DNA of 64,000 nt from the NCBI GenBank assembly GCA_027315115.1, contig DAHUYQ010000028.1, positions 62,001 to 126,000 of the forward strand, read 5' to 3'. Of the stretch, positions 1 to 8,347 are shown in pieces. The notes below the pieces were generated by a model. It was not told the DNA's origin. It did not search any database and saw nothing but the letters and a program-made list of their open reading frames with translations. The position numbers were made by a program, and so were the translations under genes. How positions within the stretch are numbered: the first letter of the stretch is position 1; every line of letters begins with the position of its first letter. This DNA is from Solirubrobacterales bacterium. GTDB lineage: Bacteria; Actinomycetota; Thermoleophilia; Solirubrobacterales; Solirubrobacteraceae.

Positions 1-132
1 ACCTGGATGCTGGAGTCCCACAGGCTCACCGAGGACGCGGACGTCAGGGGCGCTGCGCTCAACGTGGCGCTCAGCGTCCTTGTCGGCATCGGCGCCGCGG
101 CGCTCGGACACGCGATCGGAGCCCAGCTTTGA
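1..132 (+). CDS. crcB: Fluoride channel CrcB/Fluc, C-terminal fragment
   Basis: The first 43 codons read in frame into a TGA at 130-132. They encode a C-terminal hydrophobic helix (ALNVALSVLVGIGAAALGHAIG) preceded by TWMLES, which resembles the last transmembrane helix of CrcB/Fluc fluoride channels. The start lies outside the window. The stop overlaps the TTG start of the next gene by four bases, so the two are probably translationally coupled. CrcB next to a DUF190 gene is a familiar pairing, which supports this call on such a short fragment. In the cell CrcB is a small membrane protein that exports fluoride. It is not possible to tell from this fragment whether a second crcB lies upstream. 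Confidence 0.75.
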   Translation, partial: TWMLESHRLTEDADVRGAALNVALSVLVGIGAAALGHAIGAQL

Positions 133-1205
133 ACGAGGACTGCCTGAAGCTGACCACCTACTTCGGCGAGCGCGACCGCACCCGGGATGGCCTGCTCGCC
201 GACGAGCTGCTGGACGTCTACGGCGGCCACCGCCTGCAGGCCAGCGTTCTGCTGCGCGGCTGCGAGGGCTTCGGCGCCCGCCAGCACACGCGCACCGACC
301 GGCTGCTGAGCCTCTCCGAAGACCTGCCGGTCGTCTCGATCGCCGTCGATCGCCGCGAACGCATCGAAGCGATGCTCGAGCCGGTCCTGCAGATCAAGCG
401 CCGCGGGCTGATCACGCTCGAGCACGCACGGATGCTGAGCGGCGAGACCGACACGTCCGGGATGCCGGCGCAGCCGGGCGAGCAGTGCAAGCTCACGGCC
501 TACCTCGGGCGTCACGAGCGCACCGGCGGCGTGCCCACCTACGTGGCGATCGTCGACCTGCTGCGCAGGCACGGGGTCGCCGGCGCGAGCGTGCTGCTGG
601 GCGTCGACGGCACCCGCGGCGGCCGCCGCTTCCGCGCGCGGTTCTTCGGCCGCAACGCCGAGGTGCCGGCGATGGTGATCGCGGTGGGAGACGCCGCCGG
701 GATCGCGCAGGCGCTGCCGGAGCTCGGTCGGATGGTGCGCGAGCCGCTGATGACGCTGGAGCGCGTCCGCGTCTGCAAGGCCGACGGCGTGCTGCTGGCG
801 CGCCCGCACGAGCTGCCCGGCACAGACGAGCGGGGCCGCCCCCTGTGGCAGAAGCTCACCGTCTACGCCTCGCAGAGCGCCACCTATGAAGGGCACCCGC
901 TGAACCTGCAGATCATCCGCCGCCTGCGCGAAGCCGGCGCGGCCGGCGCCACGAGCCTGCGCGGAGTCTGGGGCTTCCACGGCGACCACGCCCCGCACGG
1001 CGACCGCTTCCTGCAGCTACGGCGGCGCGTGCCGGTGATCACCACCGTGATCGACACCCCGCAGCAGATCGCCAGGTCCTTCGAGATCATCGACCGGCTG
1101 ACCGCCAGGGAGGGACTGCTCACGAGCGAGATGGTCCCGGGGCTCAGCGAGATCGGCCGCGACGAGCCCCCCGGCGGCGCCGAGCTGGCGAGCTTCGACT
1201 ACTGA
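129..1205 (+). CDS. Triple DUF190 (PII-like) protein
   Basis: This 358-residue protein starts at a TTG inside the crcB stop. It holds three copies of a domain of about 100 residues, at roughly 6-101, 119-217 and 239-343. Each begins with a (L/C/Q)KLT-Y motif and has the pattern ASVLLRG or ASVLLGV, then a PVVSIAVD-like strand and a final helix with GL(I/L)T. This is the DUF190 pattern, a PII-like ferredoxin-fold family that usually occurs as a single domain of 100-120 residues beside crcB. The biochemical role is unknown. The overlap with crcB suggests a regulatory or accessory function for fluoride export. Three fused copies could make an internally trimeric PII-like unit, which is inference. 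Confidence 0.85.
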   Translation: MNEDCLKLTTYFGERDRTRDGLLADELLDVYGGHRLQASVLLRGCEGFGARQHTRTDRLLSLSEDLPVVSIAVDRRERIEAMLEPVLQIKRRGLITLEHARMLSGETDTSGMPAQPGEQCKLTAYLGRHERTGGVPTYVAIVDLLRRHGVAGASVLLGVDGTRGGRRFRARFFGRNAEVPAMVIAVGDAAGIAQALPELGRMVREPLMTLERVRVCKADGVLLARPHELPGTDERGRPLWQKLTVYASQSATYEGHPLNLQIIRRLREAGAAGATSLRGVWGFHGDHAPHGDRFLQLRRRVPVITTVIDTPQQIARSFEIIDRLTAREGLLTSEMVPGLSEIGRDEPPGGAELASFDY

Positions 1206-1273
1206 GCGGGCGGTGCCGCATCCCGGCAGCGGCGGGCTGTCCGCCTCGCCGCGGTCTGACCGCTTAGAGCCTC

Positions 1274-1648
1274 TCAGGAGATCTCGATCGAATCCACCCG
1301 GTCGGGATAGAAGGCGACCCGATCCTTGATCTCGGCGACTGCGTCATGTGGCGCCTGGTACTCCCAGACGGCGTTGGCGGCGCGATCGCCGCCGATCGGG
1401 ATGCTGTAGTAGCTGCACTGCCCCTTATACGGACAGTAGGTGGCGTGATCGGTGCGCTCCAGCAGAGTCGTGTCGACGTCCGCCAGCGGGATGTACGGCA
1501 CCGGCGGATAGTCGGCCTCGCGGAGCATCACCGCGTCCCGCGTGTCGGCCACCGCCTTTCCGGCGACTGTCACGATGATCCGCCGCCCCGCGGGCTCGAT
1601 CGTGATCGGGTGATCCGGGCCCGGCTGCAGGATCGGCTTCGGGGTCAT
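1274..1648 (-). CDS. DUF427 domain protein
   Basis: This 124-residue protein matches the DUF427 family along its whole length: the N-terminal PITIEPAGRRIIVTVAGKAVADT strand pair, then TYCPYKGQCSYYSI and NAVWEYQAP, ending with VAFYPDRVDSIEIS. The start is the ATG at 1648, preceded by AGGAGGCACACCG on the coding strand, a good ribosome binding site. DUF427 proteins are small soluble beta-rich proteins of unknown function, common in actinobacteria. The gene stands alone between the DUF190 gene, which is convergent, and tRNA-Arg. Confidence 0.85.
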   Translation of the reverse strand: MTPKPILQPGPDHPITIEPAGRRIIVTVAGKAVADTRDAVMLREADYPPVPYIPLADVDTTLLERTDHATYCPYKGQCSYYSIPIGGDRAANAVWEYQAPHDAVAEIKDRVAFYPDRVDSIEIS

Positions 1649-1733
1649 CGGTGTGCCTCCTGATCTCGTGGTCTATCACGACATCATGCCTGGCAAACTG
1701 TGCCGACCGGGCGTCATCATCGATCCCCGCCGT

Positions 1734-1807
1734 GCCCCCGTAGCTCAGCTGGATAGAGCGCCGGACTTCTAATCCGATGGTCGCAGGTTCGAATCCTGCC
1801 GGGGGCG
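1734..1807 (+). tRNA. tRNA-Arg (anticodon TCT)
   Basis: The acceptor arms GCCCCCG and CGGGGGC pair over seven bases with discriminator G. The D arm is TAGCTCAGCTGGATAGAGC, the anticodon loop is CTTCTAA, and the T arm is GCAGG-TTCGAAT-CCTGC. The TCT anticodon reads AGA/AGG. The top pair of the anticodon stem is C-A, a mismatch. CCA is not encoded. No clear terminator follows. Confidence 0.95.
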
Positions 1808-1981
1808 CTCGACGCAGCCGTCACCATATGTTGTTTCCAGGCGCCGAGGATGCCCTCTCGGCCCCCTGGCTGAGCGAAAAGCCTCGCAGGACGGCCAAAT
1901 CGCTGATTGCGGCGGCGGGCAGGGCGAGCCGCGGGACTTGCGCTTAGACAATCTTGAGCGGAACCTTGTAATAGTTGCGGC

Positions 1982-2815
1982 ATGACACCCAGCGATCCCG
2001 ACACCGAGAACCTCACCCGCAAGCAGCGCCGCGACCAGGCGCGGGACCAGCGCAAGGAACAGGAAGACGCGCAGGCCGCCGCCGCCCGCAAGCGACGGCT
2101 GATGCAGCTTGGCGGGGTCGCCGGCGTCGTGGTCGTGGCGATCGTCGTGATCGTCATCGCGACCAGTGGCAGCAAAAACCCGGCGACCGAAAACAAAATC
2201 CCGACGACCAACGCCGCCAAGACCGCGGCGGTCTCGGCCGTCGAAAACGAGATCAGCGGGGTCCCTCAGAAGGGCAACGTGCTCGGAAAGCCGAACGCGC
2301 CCGTGACGATGCAGTACTTCGGCGACCTCAAGTGCCCCTACTGCAAGGTGTTCACCGTGTCCGCGCTGCCGAACATCATCCAGAACGAGGTCCGCACCGG
2401 GAAGCTGAAGATCGAATACAAGTCGATGGAAACCGCCACCCGCAACCCGCCTGAATTCCTGCGGCAACAGTCCGCGGCCTACGCCGCCGGCGCGCAGAAC
2501 AAGGCCTGGTACTTCATCGAGCTCTTCTACCACGAGCAGGGCGACGAGACCGAACGCTACTCGACCGAAGGCTTCCTCCAGGGCCTGGCCGAACAGGTGC
2601 CCGGCCTCAACCTCGGCCAGTGGCACACCGATCGCAAGAACGAAGCATTCGAAGCCGAGGTGCTCAAGGACGAGAAGGAAGCTCGCGAAATCGGCTTCGA
2701 AGGCACGCCCTCGTTCATGCTTGGCAAGACCGGACAGAAGCTGAAGCCATTCAGCAGCACCTCGCTGGAAAACGCCTCGGCCTTCGAACCCACGATCAAC
2801 GAACTGGCCTCCTAG
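1982..2815 (+). CDS. Membrane-anchored DsbA-family thioredoxin-fold protein
   Basis: A 277-residue protein with a charged cytoplasmic tail (about 1-38, many Lys/Arg/Glu), one transmembrane helix (about 40-60, GGVAGVVVVAIVVIVIATSG) and an extracytoplasmic thioredoxin fold (about 95-270). The active site is CPYC (in FGDLKCPYCKVF), followed by a helical insertion and the cis-Pro loop in GFEGTPSFMLG. This matches the actinobacterial DsbA/Thioredoxin_4 family that forms disulfides in exported proteins. The next gene is a VKOR homologue 11 bases downstream, the usual reoxidation partner, so the two form an oxidative folding operon. The start is the ATG at 1982. Confidence 0.9.
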   Translation: MTPSDPDTENLTRKQRRDQARDQRKEQEDAQAAAARKRRLMQLGGVAGVVVVAIVVIVIATSGSKNPATENKIPTTNAAKTAAVSAVENEISGVPQKGNVLGKPNAPVTMQYFGDLKCPYCKVFTVSALPNIIQNEVRTGKLKIEYKSMETATRNPPEFLRQQSAAYAAGAQNKAWYFIELFYHEQGDETERYSTEGFLQGLAEQVPGLNLGQWHTDRKNEAFEAEVLKDEKEAREIGFEGTPSFMLGKTGQKLKPFSSTSLENASAFEPTINELAS

Positions 2816-2826
2816 GCGGCTTTGCG

Positions 2827-3309
2827 ATGAGCGGACGAATCACACGACTCGCGACGATCGTCCTCTCGCTCGTAGGGATCGGCCTTGCGAGCTATCTCAC
2901 CTACGTCCACTACTCGGGCACCCAGGTCGTCTGCACCTCTGATGCCTGCCAGTTGGTCCAGACCTCGGTCTACTCCAAGCTCGCAGGCATCCCCGTGGCG
3001 CTGCTCGGGCTGATCGGCTATGTCGGGATCTTCGTCTCCGCTGTGCTGCCGGAACGCGAGGAGACGCGCCTGGCCACGCTCGGGATGACCGCGATCGGCT
3101 TCGGCTTCTCGGCATACCTGACCGGGCGCGAGCTCTTCTCGCTGCACCAGATCTGCGAGTGGTGCGTCAGCAGCGCGAGCATCATGACGATCCTGATGCT
3201 GCTCTCGGTCTTCCGCTTCCTGACCGGCGGCTCCACGGGGCGCCCCACCCGCGCCGTGGACGGCGAGCACCCGCGCGCCGACACAGACGCGCTCGGCGCC
3301 GGCGCCTGA
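2827..3309 (+). CDS. Vitamin K epoxide reductase (VKOR) family protein
   Basis: This 160-residue integral membrane protein has four predicted helices and the two cysteine pairs of VKOR. The loop pair is around Cys38/Cys43 (VVCTSDACQLV) and the active-site CxxC is in HQICEWCVSS near residue 110. A conserved Ser/Thr-rich loop (QTSVYSKLAGIPVALLG) lies between them. Bacterial VKOR passes electrons from DsbA to quinone and regenerates oxidised DsbA. The ATG at 2827 lies 11 bases after the DsbA-like stop, which fits an operon. The longer open frame running upstream from 2620 overlaps the previous gene and is not the natural start. The stop codon is inside a short tandem repeat. Confidence 0.92.
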   Translation: MSGRITRLATIVLSLVGIGLASYLTYVHYSGTQVVCTSDACQLVQTSVYSKLAGIPVALLGLIGYVGIFVSAVLPEREETRLATLGMTAIGFGFSAYLTGRELFSLHQICEWCVSSASIMTILMLLSVFRFLTGGSTGRPTRAVDGEHPRADTDALGAGA

Positions 3310-3339
3310 TCCACCGGCGCCTGATCCACCGGCGCCTGA
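3301..3339 (+). repeat. 15-bp tandem repeat spanning a stop codon
   Basis: The unit GGCGCCTGATCCACC occurs at 3301-3315 and 3316-3330, followed by a partial third copy, GGCGCCTGA, at 3331-3339. The first unit contains the TGA stop of the VKOR gene. The remaining intergenic stretch to 3496 shows nothing else recognisable. Confidence 0.8.
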
Positions 3340-3496
3340 GGCCACGGCACGGGCCCTTGCGGCCTGCAACGGCGCCGCCCGCGCCACTCGTCTATCTGTC
3401 CACTGTGCTCAGAATGGGCGTCGCAGCGGCCAAACTGGTTCGACTTCTCAGGTAGGTCACGCGGCGCGAGCCGCGTCCCGGCGTTCCCCGTCTTCG

Positions 3497-5317
3497 ATGA
3501 GCATGTGTCCTGAGACCGAACCGATCATCCGCAACCACCAGATCGATGATCTCGCCGGCCGCCAGTCGCGCGCGGCGCCCGGCGCGACGGGCCTGGGGCA
3601 GATGACCCGCGAGGAAGATCCCGCCGGCCTGCAGCGCCTGTTCGAGATGACCGACGACCTGCTGGCGGTGATCTCCCTCGACGGCTGCTTCACGCTGCTG
3701 AACCCCGCATGGGAGGCGGTGCTGGGCTGGAAGCGCGAGGAGATGATCGGGCACCCGATGCACGAGCTGATCCATCCCGAGGACGTCGACCAGACGATCG
3801 CGCTGACGCTGCCGGGCGCCGCCGAGCCCGCCCAGCTCATCAACCTCACCAATCGCTATCGCCACCGCGACGGCTCCTGGCGCTGGCTGCTGTGGAGCGC
3901 CCGCTGCGACGGCCACGCCTGGTTCGCGGCGGCCAAGGACGTCACCGACCGCATGTGGCTGGAACGCCAGGCGCTGCACGATCCGCTGACCAAGCTGCCA
4001 AACCGCCTGCTGCTGATGGACCGCACCAGGCGCGCCCTGACGCGCCTGCCGCGCTCCGGCGGGCTGATCGCGCTGCTGTTCGTCGACCTCGACCGCTTCA
4101 AGGCGATCAACGACAACCTCGGCCATGCGGTCGGCGACGACCTGCTGATCGCGGTCTCCGAGCGCCTGCAGCACGTGCTGCGAGACAGCGACACGGTCGC
4201 GCGACTCGGCGGCGACGAGTTCGTGATCCTGGCCGAGGACCTGGAGAGCGACACCGAGGCGCTCGCGCTGGCAGAACGGGTGCTGGGCGCGCTGGAAGAA
4301 CCGACGAGCATCGGCTCGGCCGAGGTCAGCATGCAGGCCAGCGTCGGCATCTCGATCTGCCACGAGCGCGACCGCGACCCCGAGGATCTGCTGCACGAGG
4401 CCGACGTGGCGATGTACAGGGCCAAGGCGACAGCCGGTCGGCGGCTCGGCCTCTTCGACGAGGATCTGCGCCAGGAGATCGCGGAGCGCCTGGAGATCGA
4501 GAGCCGCCTGCGGCACGCGCTCTCCCGCCACGAGCTGCGACTGCTCTACCAGCCTGTGATGCGGCTCGACGGCGGTCTGCCGCTTGCCTGCGAGGCGCTG
4601 GTGCGCTGGCATCCCCATGACGGCCAGCCGCTTGCCCCCGGCGAGTTCCTGCACCTCGCCGAAGAGAGCAAGCTGATCGTCGACATCGGCGACTGGGTGC
4701 TGCAGACCGCGTGCATGCAGGCGGCCACCTGGCGTCGCGAGGGCCTGCCGATCGCGGTCGCGATGAACATCTCCGCCCGCGGCCTGGCCGAGCTCGACAT
4801 CGCACGCCGCCTCGAAGAGGCGCTGGCATACAGCGAGCTGCCGGCGGACGCGCTGTGCATCGAGGTCAGCGAGGCGGCCATCTGCCGCGATCTGGGGCGC
4901 GCACGCGTCACGCTTCAGGACTGCAAGGACATCGGGGTGCTGATCGCGCTCGACAACTTCGGAGCGGGCCAGAGCTCGCTGAGCCTGCCCTGCACCCTGC
5001 CGCTGGACGTGGTGAAGATCGACCGCTCGCTGATCCAGGGCTTCGAGCACGACCGCGCCAGGCGGGCGATCGTGATGGCCGCCACGGCGATGGCCAGGGA
5101 GTCCGGCATCGAGGCGGTCGCGGTGGGCATCGAGACCGACCGCCATCTTGAGCTGGTGCGCGAGGTCGGCTTCTCGCTGGGCCAGGGATACCTGCTCTGC
5201 GCGCCCGATATGCCGGAGCTGCTGCCACTCGCAAGCCAGCACGCTGTACGCTCGCCGCTGTCATGGAGATCGATCGCACGGCTGGGTCGCCGGACCCCCA
5301 CACCCGGGACGACGTAG
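3497..5317 (+). CDS. PAS-GGDEF-EAL cyclic di-GMP protein, EAL domain degenerate
   Basis: A 606-residue soluble protein with a PAS domain (about 40-155, FEMTDDLLAVISLDG), a GGDEF domain (about 160-325) and an EAL domain (about 335-595). The GGDEF motif RLGGDEF is intact. An RxxD inhibitory site (RDSD) sits five residues before it, so diguanylate cyclase activity with product inhibition is plausible. The EAL domain keeps EALVRW, the Asn in NIS and KIDRSLI. However, the DDFG motif reads DNFG (near 485) and the usual AEGVE reads AVGIE (near 541), so phosphodiesterase activity is doubtful. Its last 55 bases overlap rpiA. It probably senses a cytoplasmic signal through PAS and makes or binds c-di-GMP. 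Confidence 0.9.
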   Translation: MSMCPETEPIIRNHQIDDLAGRQSRAAPGATGLGQMTREEDPAGLQRLFEMTDDLLAVISLDGCFTLLNPAWEAVLGWKREEMIGHPMHELIHPEDVDQTIALTLPGAAEPAQLINLTNRYRHRDGSWRWLLWSARCDGHAWFAAAKDVTDRMWLERQALHDPLTKLPNRLLLMDRTRRALTRLPRSGGLIALLFVDLDRFKAINDNLGHAVGDDLLIAVSERLQHVLRDSDTVARLGGDEFVILAEDLESDTEALALAERVLGALEEPTSIGSAEVSMQASVGISICHERDRDPEDLLHEADVAMYRAKATAGRRLGLFDEDLRQEIAERLEIESRLRHALSRHELRLLYQPVMRLDGGLPLACEALVRWHPHDGQPLAPGEFLHLAEESKLIVDIGDWVLQTACMQAATWRREGLPIAVAMNISARGLAELDIARRLEEALAYSELPADALCIEVSEAAICRDLGRARVTLQDCKDIGVLIALDNFGAGQSSLSLPCTLPLDVVKIDRSLIQGFEHDRARRAIVMAATAMARESGIEAVAVGIETDRHLELVREVGFSLGQGYLLCAPDMPELLPLASQHAVRSPLSWRSIARLGRRTPTPGTT

Positions 5318-5979
5318 AGGACCTCAAGCGCGAGGCCGCGCAGGCGGCGGCAGCGCTGGTCGACGACGGGACGGCCGTCGGGCTGGGCACCGGATCGACC
5401 GTCGCGCACCTGCTGCCGGCGCTCGCGCAACGGAGCCTGTCGGGGCTGCGTTGCGTGGCGACCTCGCCCGCCACCGAGACGCAGGCGCGTGCGCTCGGTC
5501 TGCCGGTCTGCAGCCTCGAAGACGTGCAGGGCCGCCTCGACATCGCGATCGACGGCGCCGATCAGGTGTCGCCCGAGGGCTGGCTGATCAAGGGCGGCGG
5601 CGGCGCTCACACCAGGGAGAAGATCGTCGCCGCGGCCGCGACGCGATTCGTGGTGATCGTCTCGGCCGAGAAGCTCGTGCGGCAACTGCAGCCCCCCGTC
5701 CCGCTGGAGCTGCTGCGCTTCGGGCTCGCGGCGACCCTGCGCGCGCTTGGCCCGGTGCGGCTGCGCGACGTGCCGCCAAGCCCGGATGGCAACCTGATCG
5801 CCGACTACCTCGGCGCGATCGAGGAGCCGGCGCGGCTCGCGGCGCGGCTCGCGGCCACGCCAGGGGTGGTGGCGCACGGGCTCTTCGAGCCGGAGATGGT
5901 CAGCGAGGTGCTGGTGGGAGGCCCGCAGGGCGTACGCCGGATCGCCGGCGTGGGGCCGGAGTCCCTCAGCGGCGGCTGA
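5263..5979 (+). CDS. rpiA: Ribose-5-phosphate isomerase A
   Basis: A 238-residue protein with the RpiA signatures in order: GLGTGSTV (phosphate loop), AIDGADQV, LIKGGGGAHTREK and VVIVSAEKLV. The enzyme interconverts ribose-5-phosphate and ribulose-5-phosphate in the pentose phosphate pathway. The length is close to the 220-235 typical of the family. The ATG at 5263 lies 55 bases inside the end of the upstream c-di-GMP gene. No other in-frame start exists between there and the conserved AAQAAAALVDDG region, so the overlap appears real. Confidence 0.93.
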   Translation: MEIDRTAGSPDPHTRDDVEDLKREAAQAAAALVDDGTAVGLGTGSTVAHLLPALAQRSLSGLRCVATSPATETQARALGLPVCSLEDVQGRLDIAIDGADQVSPEGWLIKGGGGAHTREKIVAAAATRFVVIVSAEKLVRQLQPPVPLELLRFGLAATLRALGPVRLRDVPPSPDGNLIADYLGAIEEPARLAARLAATPGVVAHGLFEPEMVSEVLVGGPQGVRRIAGVGPESLSGG

Positions 5980-6021
5980 CACTCAGCGGCCGCTGAAGTC
6001 GCCGTACGGCGAGCTGGAGCA

Positions 6022-7026
6022 TCAGCCCGCGGGCGCGATCGCAAGCAGCGCAGCCAGCCGCCTGCGGTGCTCGCCGGCGCCGCCCATCAGCACCGCGTTC
6101 ATCTGGGCGCGCTTGTAGAGCCAGTGAACATCAGCCTCCCAGGTGAAGCCGATGCCGCCGTGCGCCTGGATCGCCGAGGCCGTCACGCTCACGACCGCTT
6201 CGGCCGCGAGCGCCTTGGCGAGGCTCGCCGCCTGCGGAAGGCGTGCCGGCTCGGCGTCGCTGGCCCAGGCCGCGTGATATAGCACCGAGCGAGCCTGCTC
6301 TGTGTGCAGGAGCATCTCCGCGCAGCGGTGGGAGACTGCCTGGAAGGAGCCGACCGGCACGTCGAACTGCCTGCGCTCCTTGACGTAGGCGAGCGTCATC
6401 TCCAGCGCCCGCGCAGCGACGCCGACCGACTCCGCGGCCACCGCGACCGCGACCGTGTCCCGCGCCGCGGCCAGATCGCCGCCCAACGGCTCGCCCTCCC
6501 CCTCCACTTCGACATAGGTGCGCAGCGGATCGATGCTGGGCAGCGGCGTCACCTGCGCCTGTGAGCGCTCGATCAGCCGGGCGCCGTGGCGATCGTCCAG
6601 CACGACCAGCACGTCGGCCTCCGCAGCCGCCGCGAGCAGACATCCGTCGCGTCCGGCGGCTCCGACGGCGCCGCTTGCGCTTCCCGCCGCCAGCGCGGGC
6701 AGCCACCGCTCCTGCTGCCGTGGCGTGCCGCCGTGAGCGATCGCGAGCGCCGCTCCGGCGTTCGGCAGCAACGGCACCGGGGCCAGCGCCGCCCCGGCCT
6801 GCTCGAGCAGCACGCACAGCTCCACCAACCCAAGTCCCTGGCCGCCGTGCCGCTCCGCAATCGCGATCCCCGGCCACCCGAGCTCTGAGATCTCCTTCCA
6901 GAGCGCAGCATCCTCCCGACGCGACTGCGCGGCCTCGCGCACCACCGCCGGCCCGCTGCGAGCGGCCAGCAGATCTCTGGCCGTCGCCTGGATCTCACGC
7001 TGCTCGGGGCTGAGATCGAAGTCCAT
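6022..7026 (-). CDS. Acyl-CoA dehydrogenase, short partner subunit
   Basis: This 334-residue acyl-CoA dehydrogenase starts MDFDLSPEQREIQATARDLL and ends with the C-terminal helical region (QAHGGIGFTWEADVHWLYKRA). It is shorter than the usual 380-400 residues and has a divergent middle domain. It starts one base after the stop of the larger homologue 7028-8167, so the two are co-transcribed. In actinobacteria such long/short pairs often make heterotetrameric dehydrogenases for branched or steroid-like CoA thioesters. The substrate cannot be read from sequence. It should bind FAD and oxidise an acyl-CoA to the enoyl-CoA. Confidence 0.88.
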   Translation of the reverse strand: MDFDLSPEQREIQATARDLLAARSGPAVVREAAQSRREDAALWKEISELGWPGIAIAERHGGQGLGLVELCVLLEQAGAALAPVPLLPNAGAALAIAHGGTPRQQERWLPALAAGSASGAVGAAGRDGCLLAAAAEADVLVVLDDRHGARLIERSQAQVTPLPSIDPLRTYVEVEGEGEPLGGDLAAARDTVAVAVAAESVGVAARALEMTLAYVKERRQFDVPVGSFQAVSHRCAEMLLHTEQARSVLYHAAWASDAEPARLPQAASLAKALAAEAVVSVTASAIQAHGGIGFTWEADVHWLYKRAQMNAVLMGGAGEHRRRLAALLAIAPAG

Positions 7027-7027
7027 C

Positions 7028-8167
7028 TCAGCGAGCCTTCGGCAGGCCGAGCACGCGCTCGGCGACGATGTTCTTGAGGATCTCGGTGGTGCCGCCCTCG
7101 ATCGTGTTGCCGCGCGAGCGCAGCAGCTCGTAGGCCCAGGGAGCGCCCTCGCGCAGCGCCTGCGCGCCCAGCACCTCCACCGCGAGCTGGCAGAGCTCCT
7201 GGTTGGTCTGCGACCACATCCACTTGGTCAGCGACCCCTCGGGACCGGGCTGGCCGTACTTCTCGATCGCCGTGAGCCCGCGATAGGCGGTCAGGCGCAG
7301 CGCTTCGCAGCGCATGTGCAGACCGACGAGCCGGTCGACCAGCAGCGGATCGTCCAGGCGCTCGCGCCGGCGGGCCTGCTCGATCAGCGCCTCCAGAAGC
7401 TGGCGCATCCTCACCTGCAGGAAGAAGGCCAGGCCGGCACGCTCGTTCATCAACGTCGTCAGCGCCACCTTCCAGCCGTTGCCCTCCCCTCCGAGCACGT
7501 TCTCGGAGGCCACGAACGCGCCGTCGAGGAAGAGCTCGTTGAACTCGCTCTCCCCGGTGATCTGCCGCAGCGGCCGCACCGTCACGCCCTCCTGCTCCAT
7601 GTCGAGCAGGAAATAGGTGAGGCCCCGGTGCTTGGCGGCCTGCGCGTCGGTGCGCGCCAGCAGCATGCACCACTTCGCGTGCTGCGCGATGCTGGTCCAG
7701 ACCTTCTGGCCGCTGATCCGCCAGCCGTCGGCCTCCGCGACCGCCCGCGTCTTGACCGCAGCCAGGTCCGAGCCGGCGTCGGGCTCGGAGAATCCCTGAC
7801 ACCAGATCTCCTGCCCGGAGAGGATGGGAGCCAGATATCGCTCCTTCTGCTCCTCGCTGCCCCACAGCATGATCGTGGGGCCGGCCAGCAGCAGGCCGAG
7901 CACGTTCGCCGGCAGCGGCGCGCCTGCGCGGCCGAGCTCCTCGAAGAAGATCGCCGACTCCACGACGCTCGCGCCGCGGCCGCCGTATTGCGCGGGCCAA
8001 TGGACCGCCGCCCAGCCGCCCTCGTACAGGCGTCGCTGCCACTCTCGACGCCAGCCGAAGTGCGCCTCCTCCTGCCCGACCGGCTCCGGGCCCGGCGGAT
8101 TCGCCGCAAGCCATGCCGCCAGCTCCTCGCGAAACGCGCGCTCGGACTCGGTGAAGGTGAGATCCAT
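7028..8167 (-). CDS. Acyl-CoA dehydrogenase, long partner subunit
   Basis: This 379-residue protein shows all parts of the family: an N-terminal helical domain (MDLTFTESERAFREELAAWL), the beta-domain segment with IWCQGFSEPDAGSDLAAVKTRA, the ISGQKVWTS strand, and a C-terminal helical domain with the FAD-contacting RGNTIEGGTTEILKNIVAERVLGLP. The last segment is the classic actinobacterial FadE ending. The start ATG at 8167 is preceded by a 180-base gap shared with the divergent histidine kinase. It heads a two-gene operon with the shorter paralogue. It is probably the FAD-binding member of a heteromeric enzyme, by analogy with FadE pairs. The substrate is unknown. Confidence 0.92.
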   Translation of the reverse strand: MDLTFTESERAFREELAAWLAANPPGPEPVGQEEAHFGWRREWQRRLYEGGWAAVHWPAQYGGRGASVVESAIFFEELGRAGAPLPANVLGLLLAGPTIMLWGSEEQKERYLAPILSGQEIWCQGFSEPDAGSDLAAVKTRAVAEADGWRISGQKVWTSIAQHAKWCMLLARTDAQAAKHRGLTYFLLDMEQEGVTVRPLRQITGESEFNELFLDGAFVASENVLGGEGNGWKVALTTLMNERAGLAFFLQVRMRQLLEALIEQARRRERLDDPLLVDRLVGLHMRCEALRLTAYRGLTAIEKYGQPGPEGSLTKWMWSQTNQELCQLAVEVLGAQALREGAPWAYELLRSRGNTIEGGTTEILKNIVAERVLGLPKAR

Positions 8168-8224
8168 GTCGCCGCAGGCTACCGCCTTGGTCGGGCGGGG
8201 GCGAAATGCCGATGATCCACCACA

Positions 8225-8242
8225 TCCCGGCGTGCGCCGGGA
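8225..8242. repeat. Perfect 8-bp inverted repeat, hairpin in divergent spacer
   Basis: TCCCGGCG and CGCCGGGA are separated by TG. The hairpin lies between the divergent acyl-CoA dehydrogenase and histidine kinase genes. It could act in the leader of either transcript or be an operator. Nothing identifies a binding protein. Confidence 0.5.
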
Positions 8243-8266
8243 TCTGCAGGAATGCGTAAATAGGGA

Positions 8267-8295
8267 TTTTCAAGTCCGCTCGATTGGAGTACACT
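8267..8295 (+). promoter_or_regulatory. Candidate promoter of the histidine kinase gene
   Basis: TTTTCA (8267-8272), a 17-base spacer and TACACT (8290-8295) give a sigma70-like layout 52 bases before the ATG at 8348. The leader ends in GAGGAGACG, a good ribosome binding site. The -35 match is weak, so the call is tentative. Confidence 0.35.
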
Positions 8296-8347
8296 CGGTC
8301 ACTGTGCGCTGCACCTGTGGACGCTTCCGTAGCGACACGAGGAGACG

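Noticed and set aside
3392-5242. A 616-codon minus-strand open frame opposite the PAS-GGDEF-EAL gene
   Set aside because: It is Arg/Gln/Val-biased, has no recognisable domains and lies exactly opposite a well-supported gene, as expected for GC-rich antisense frames.
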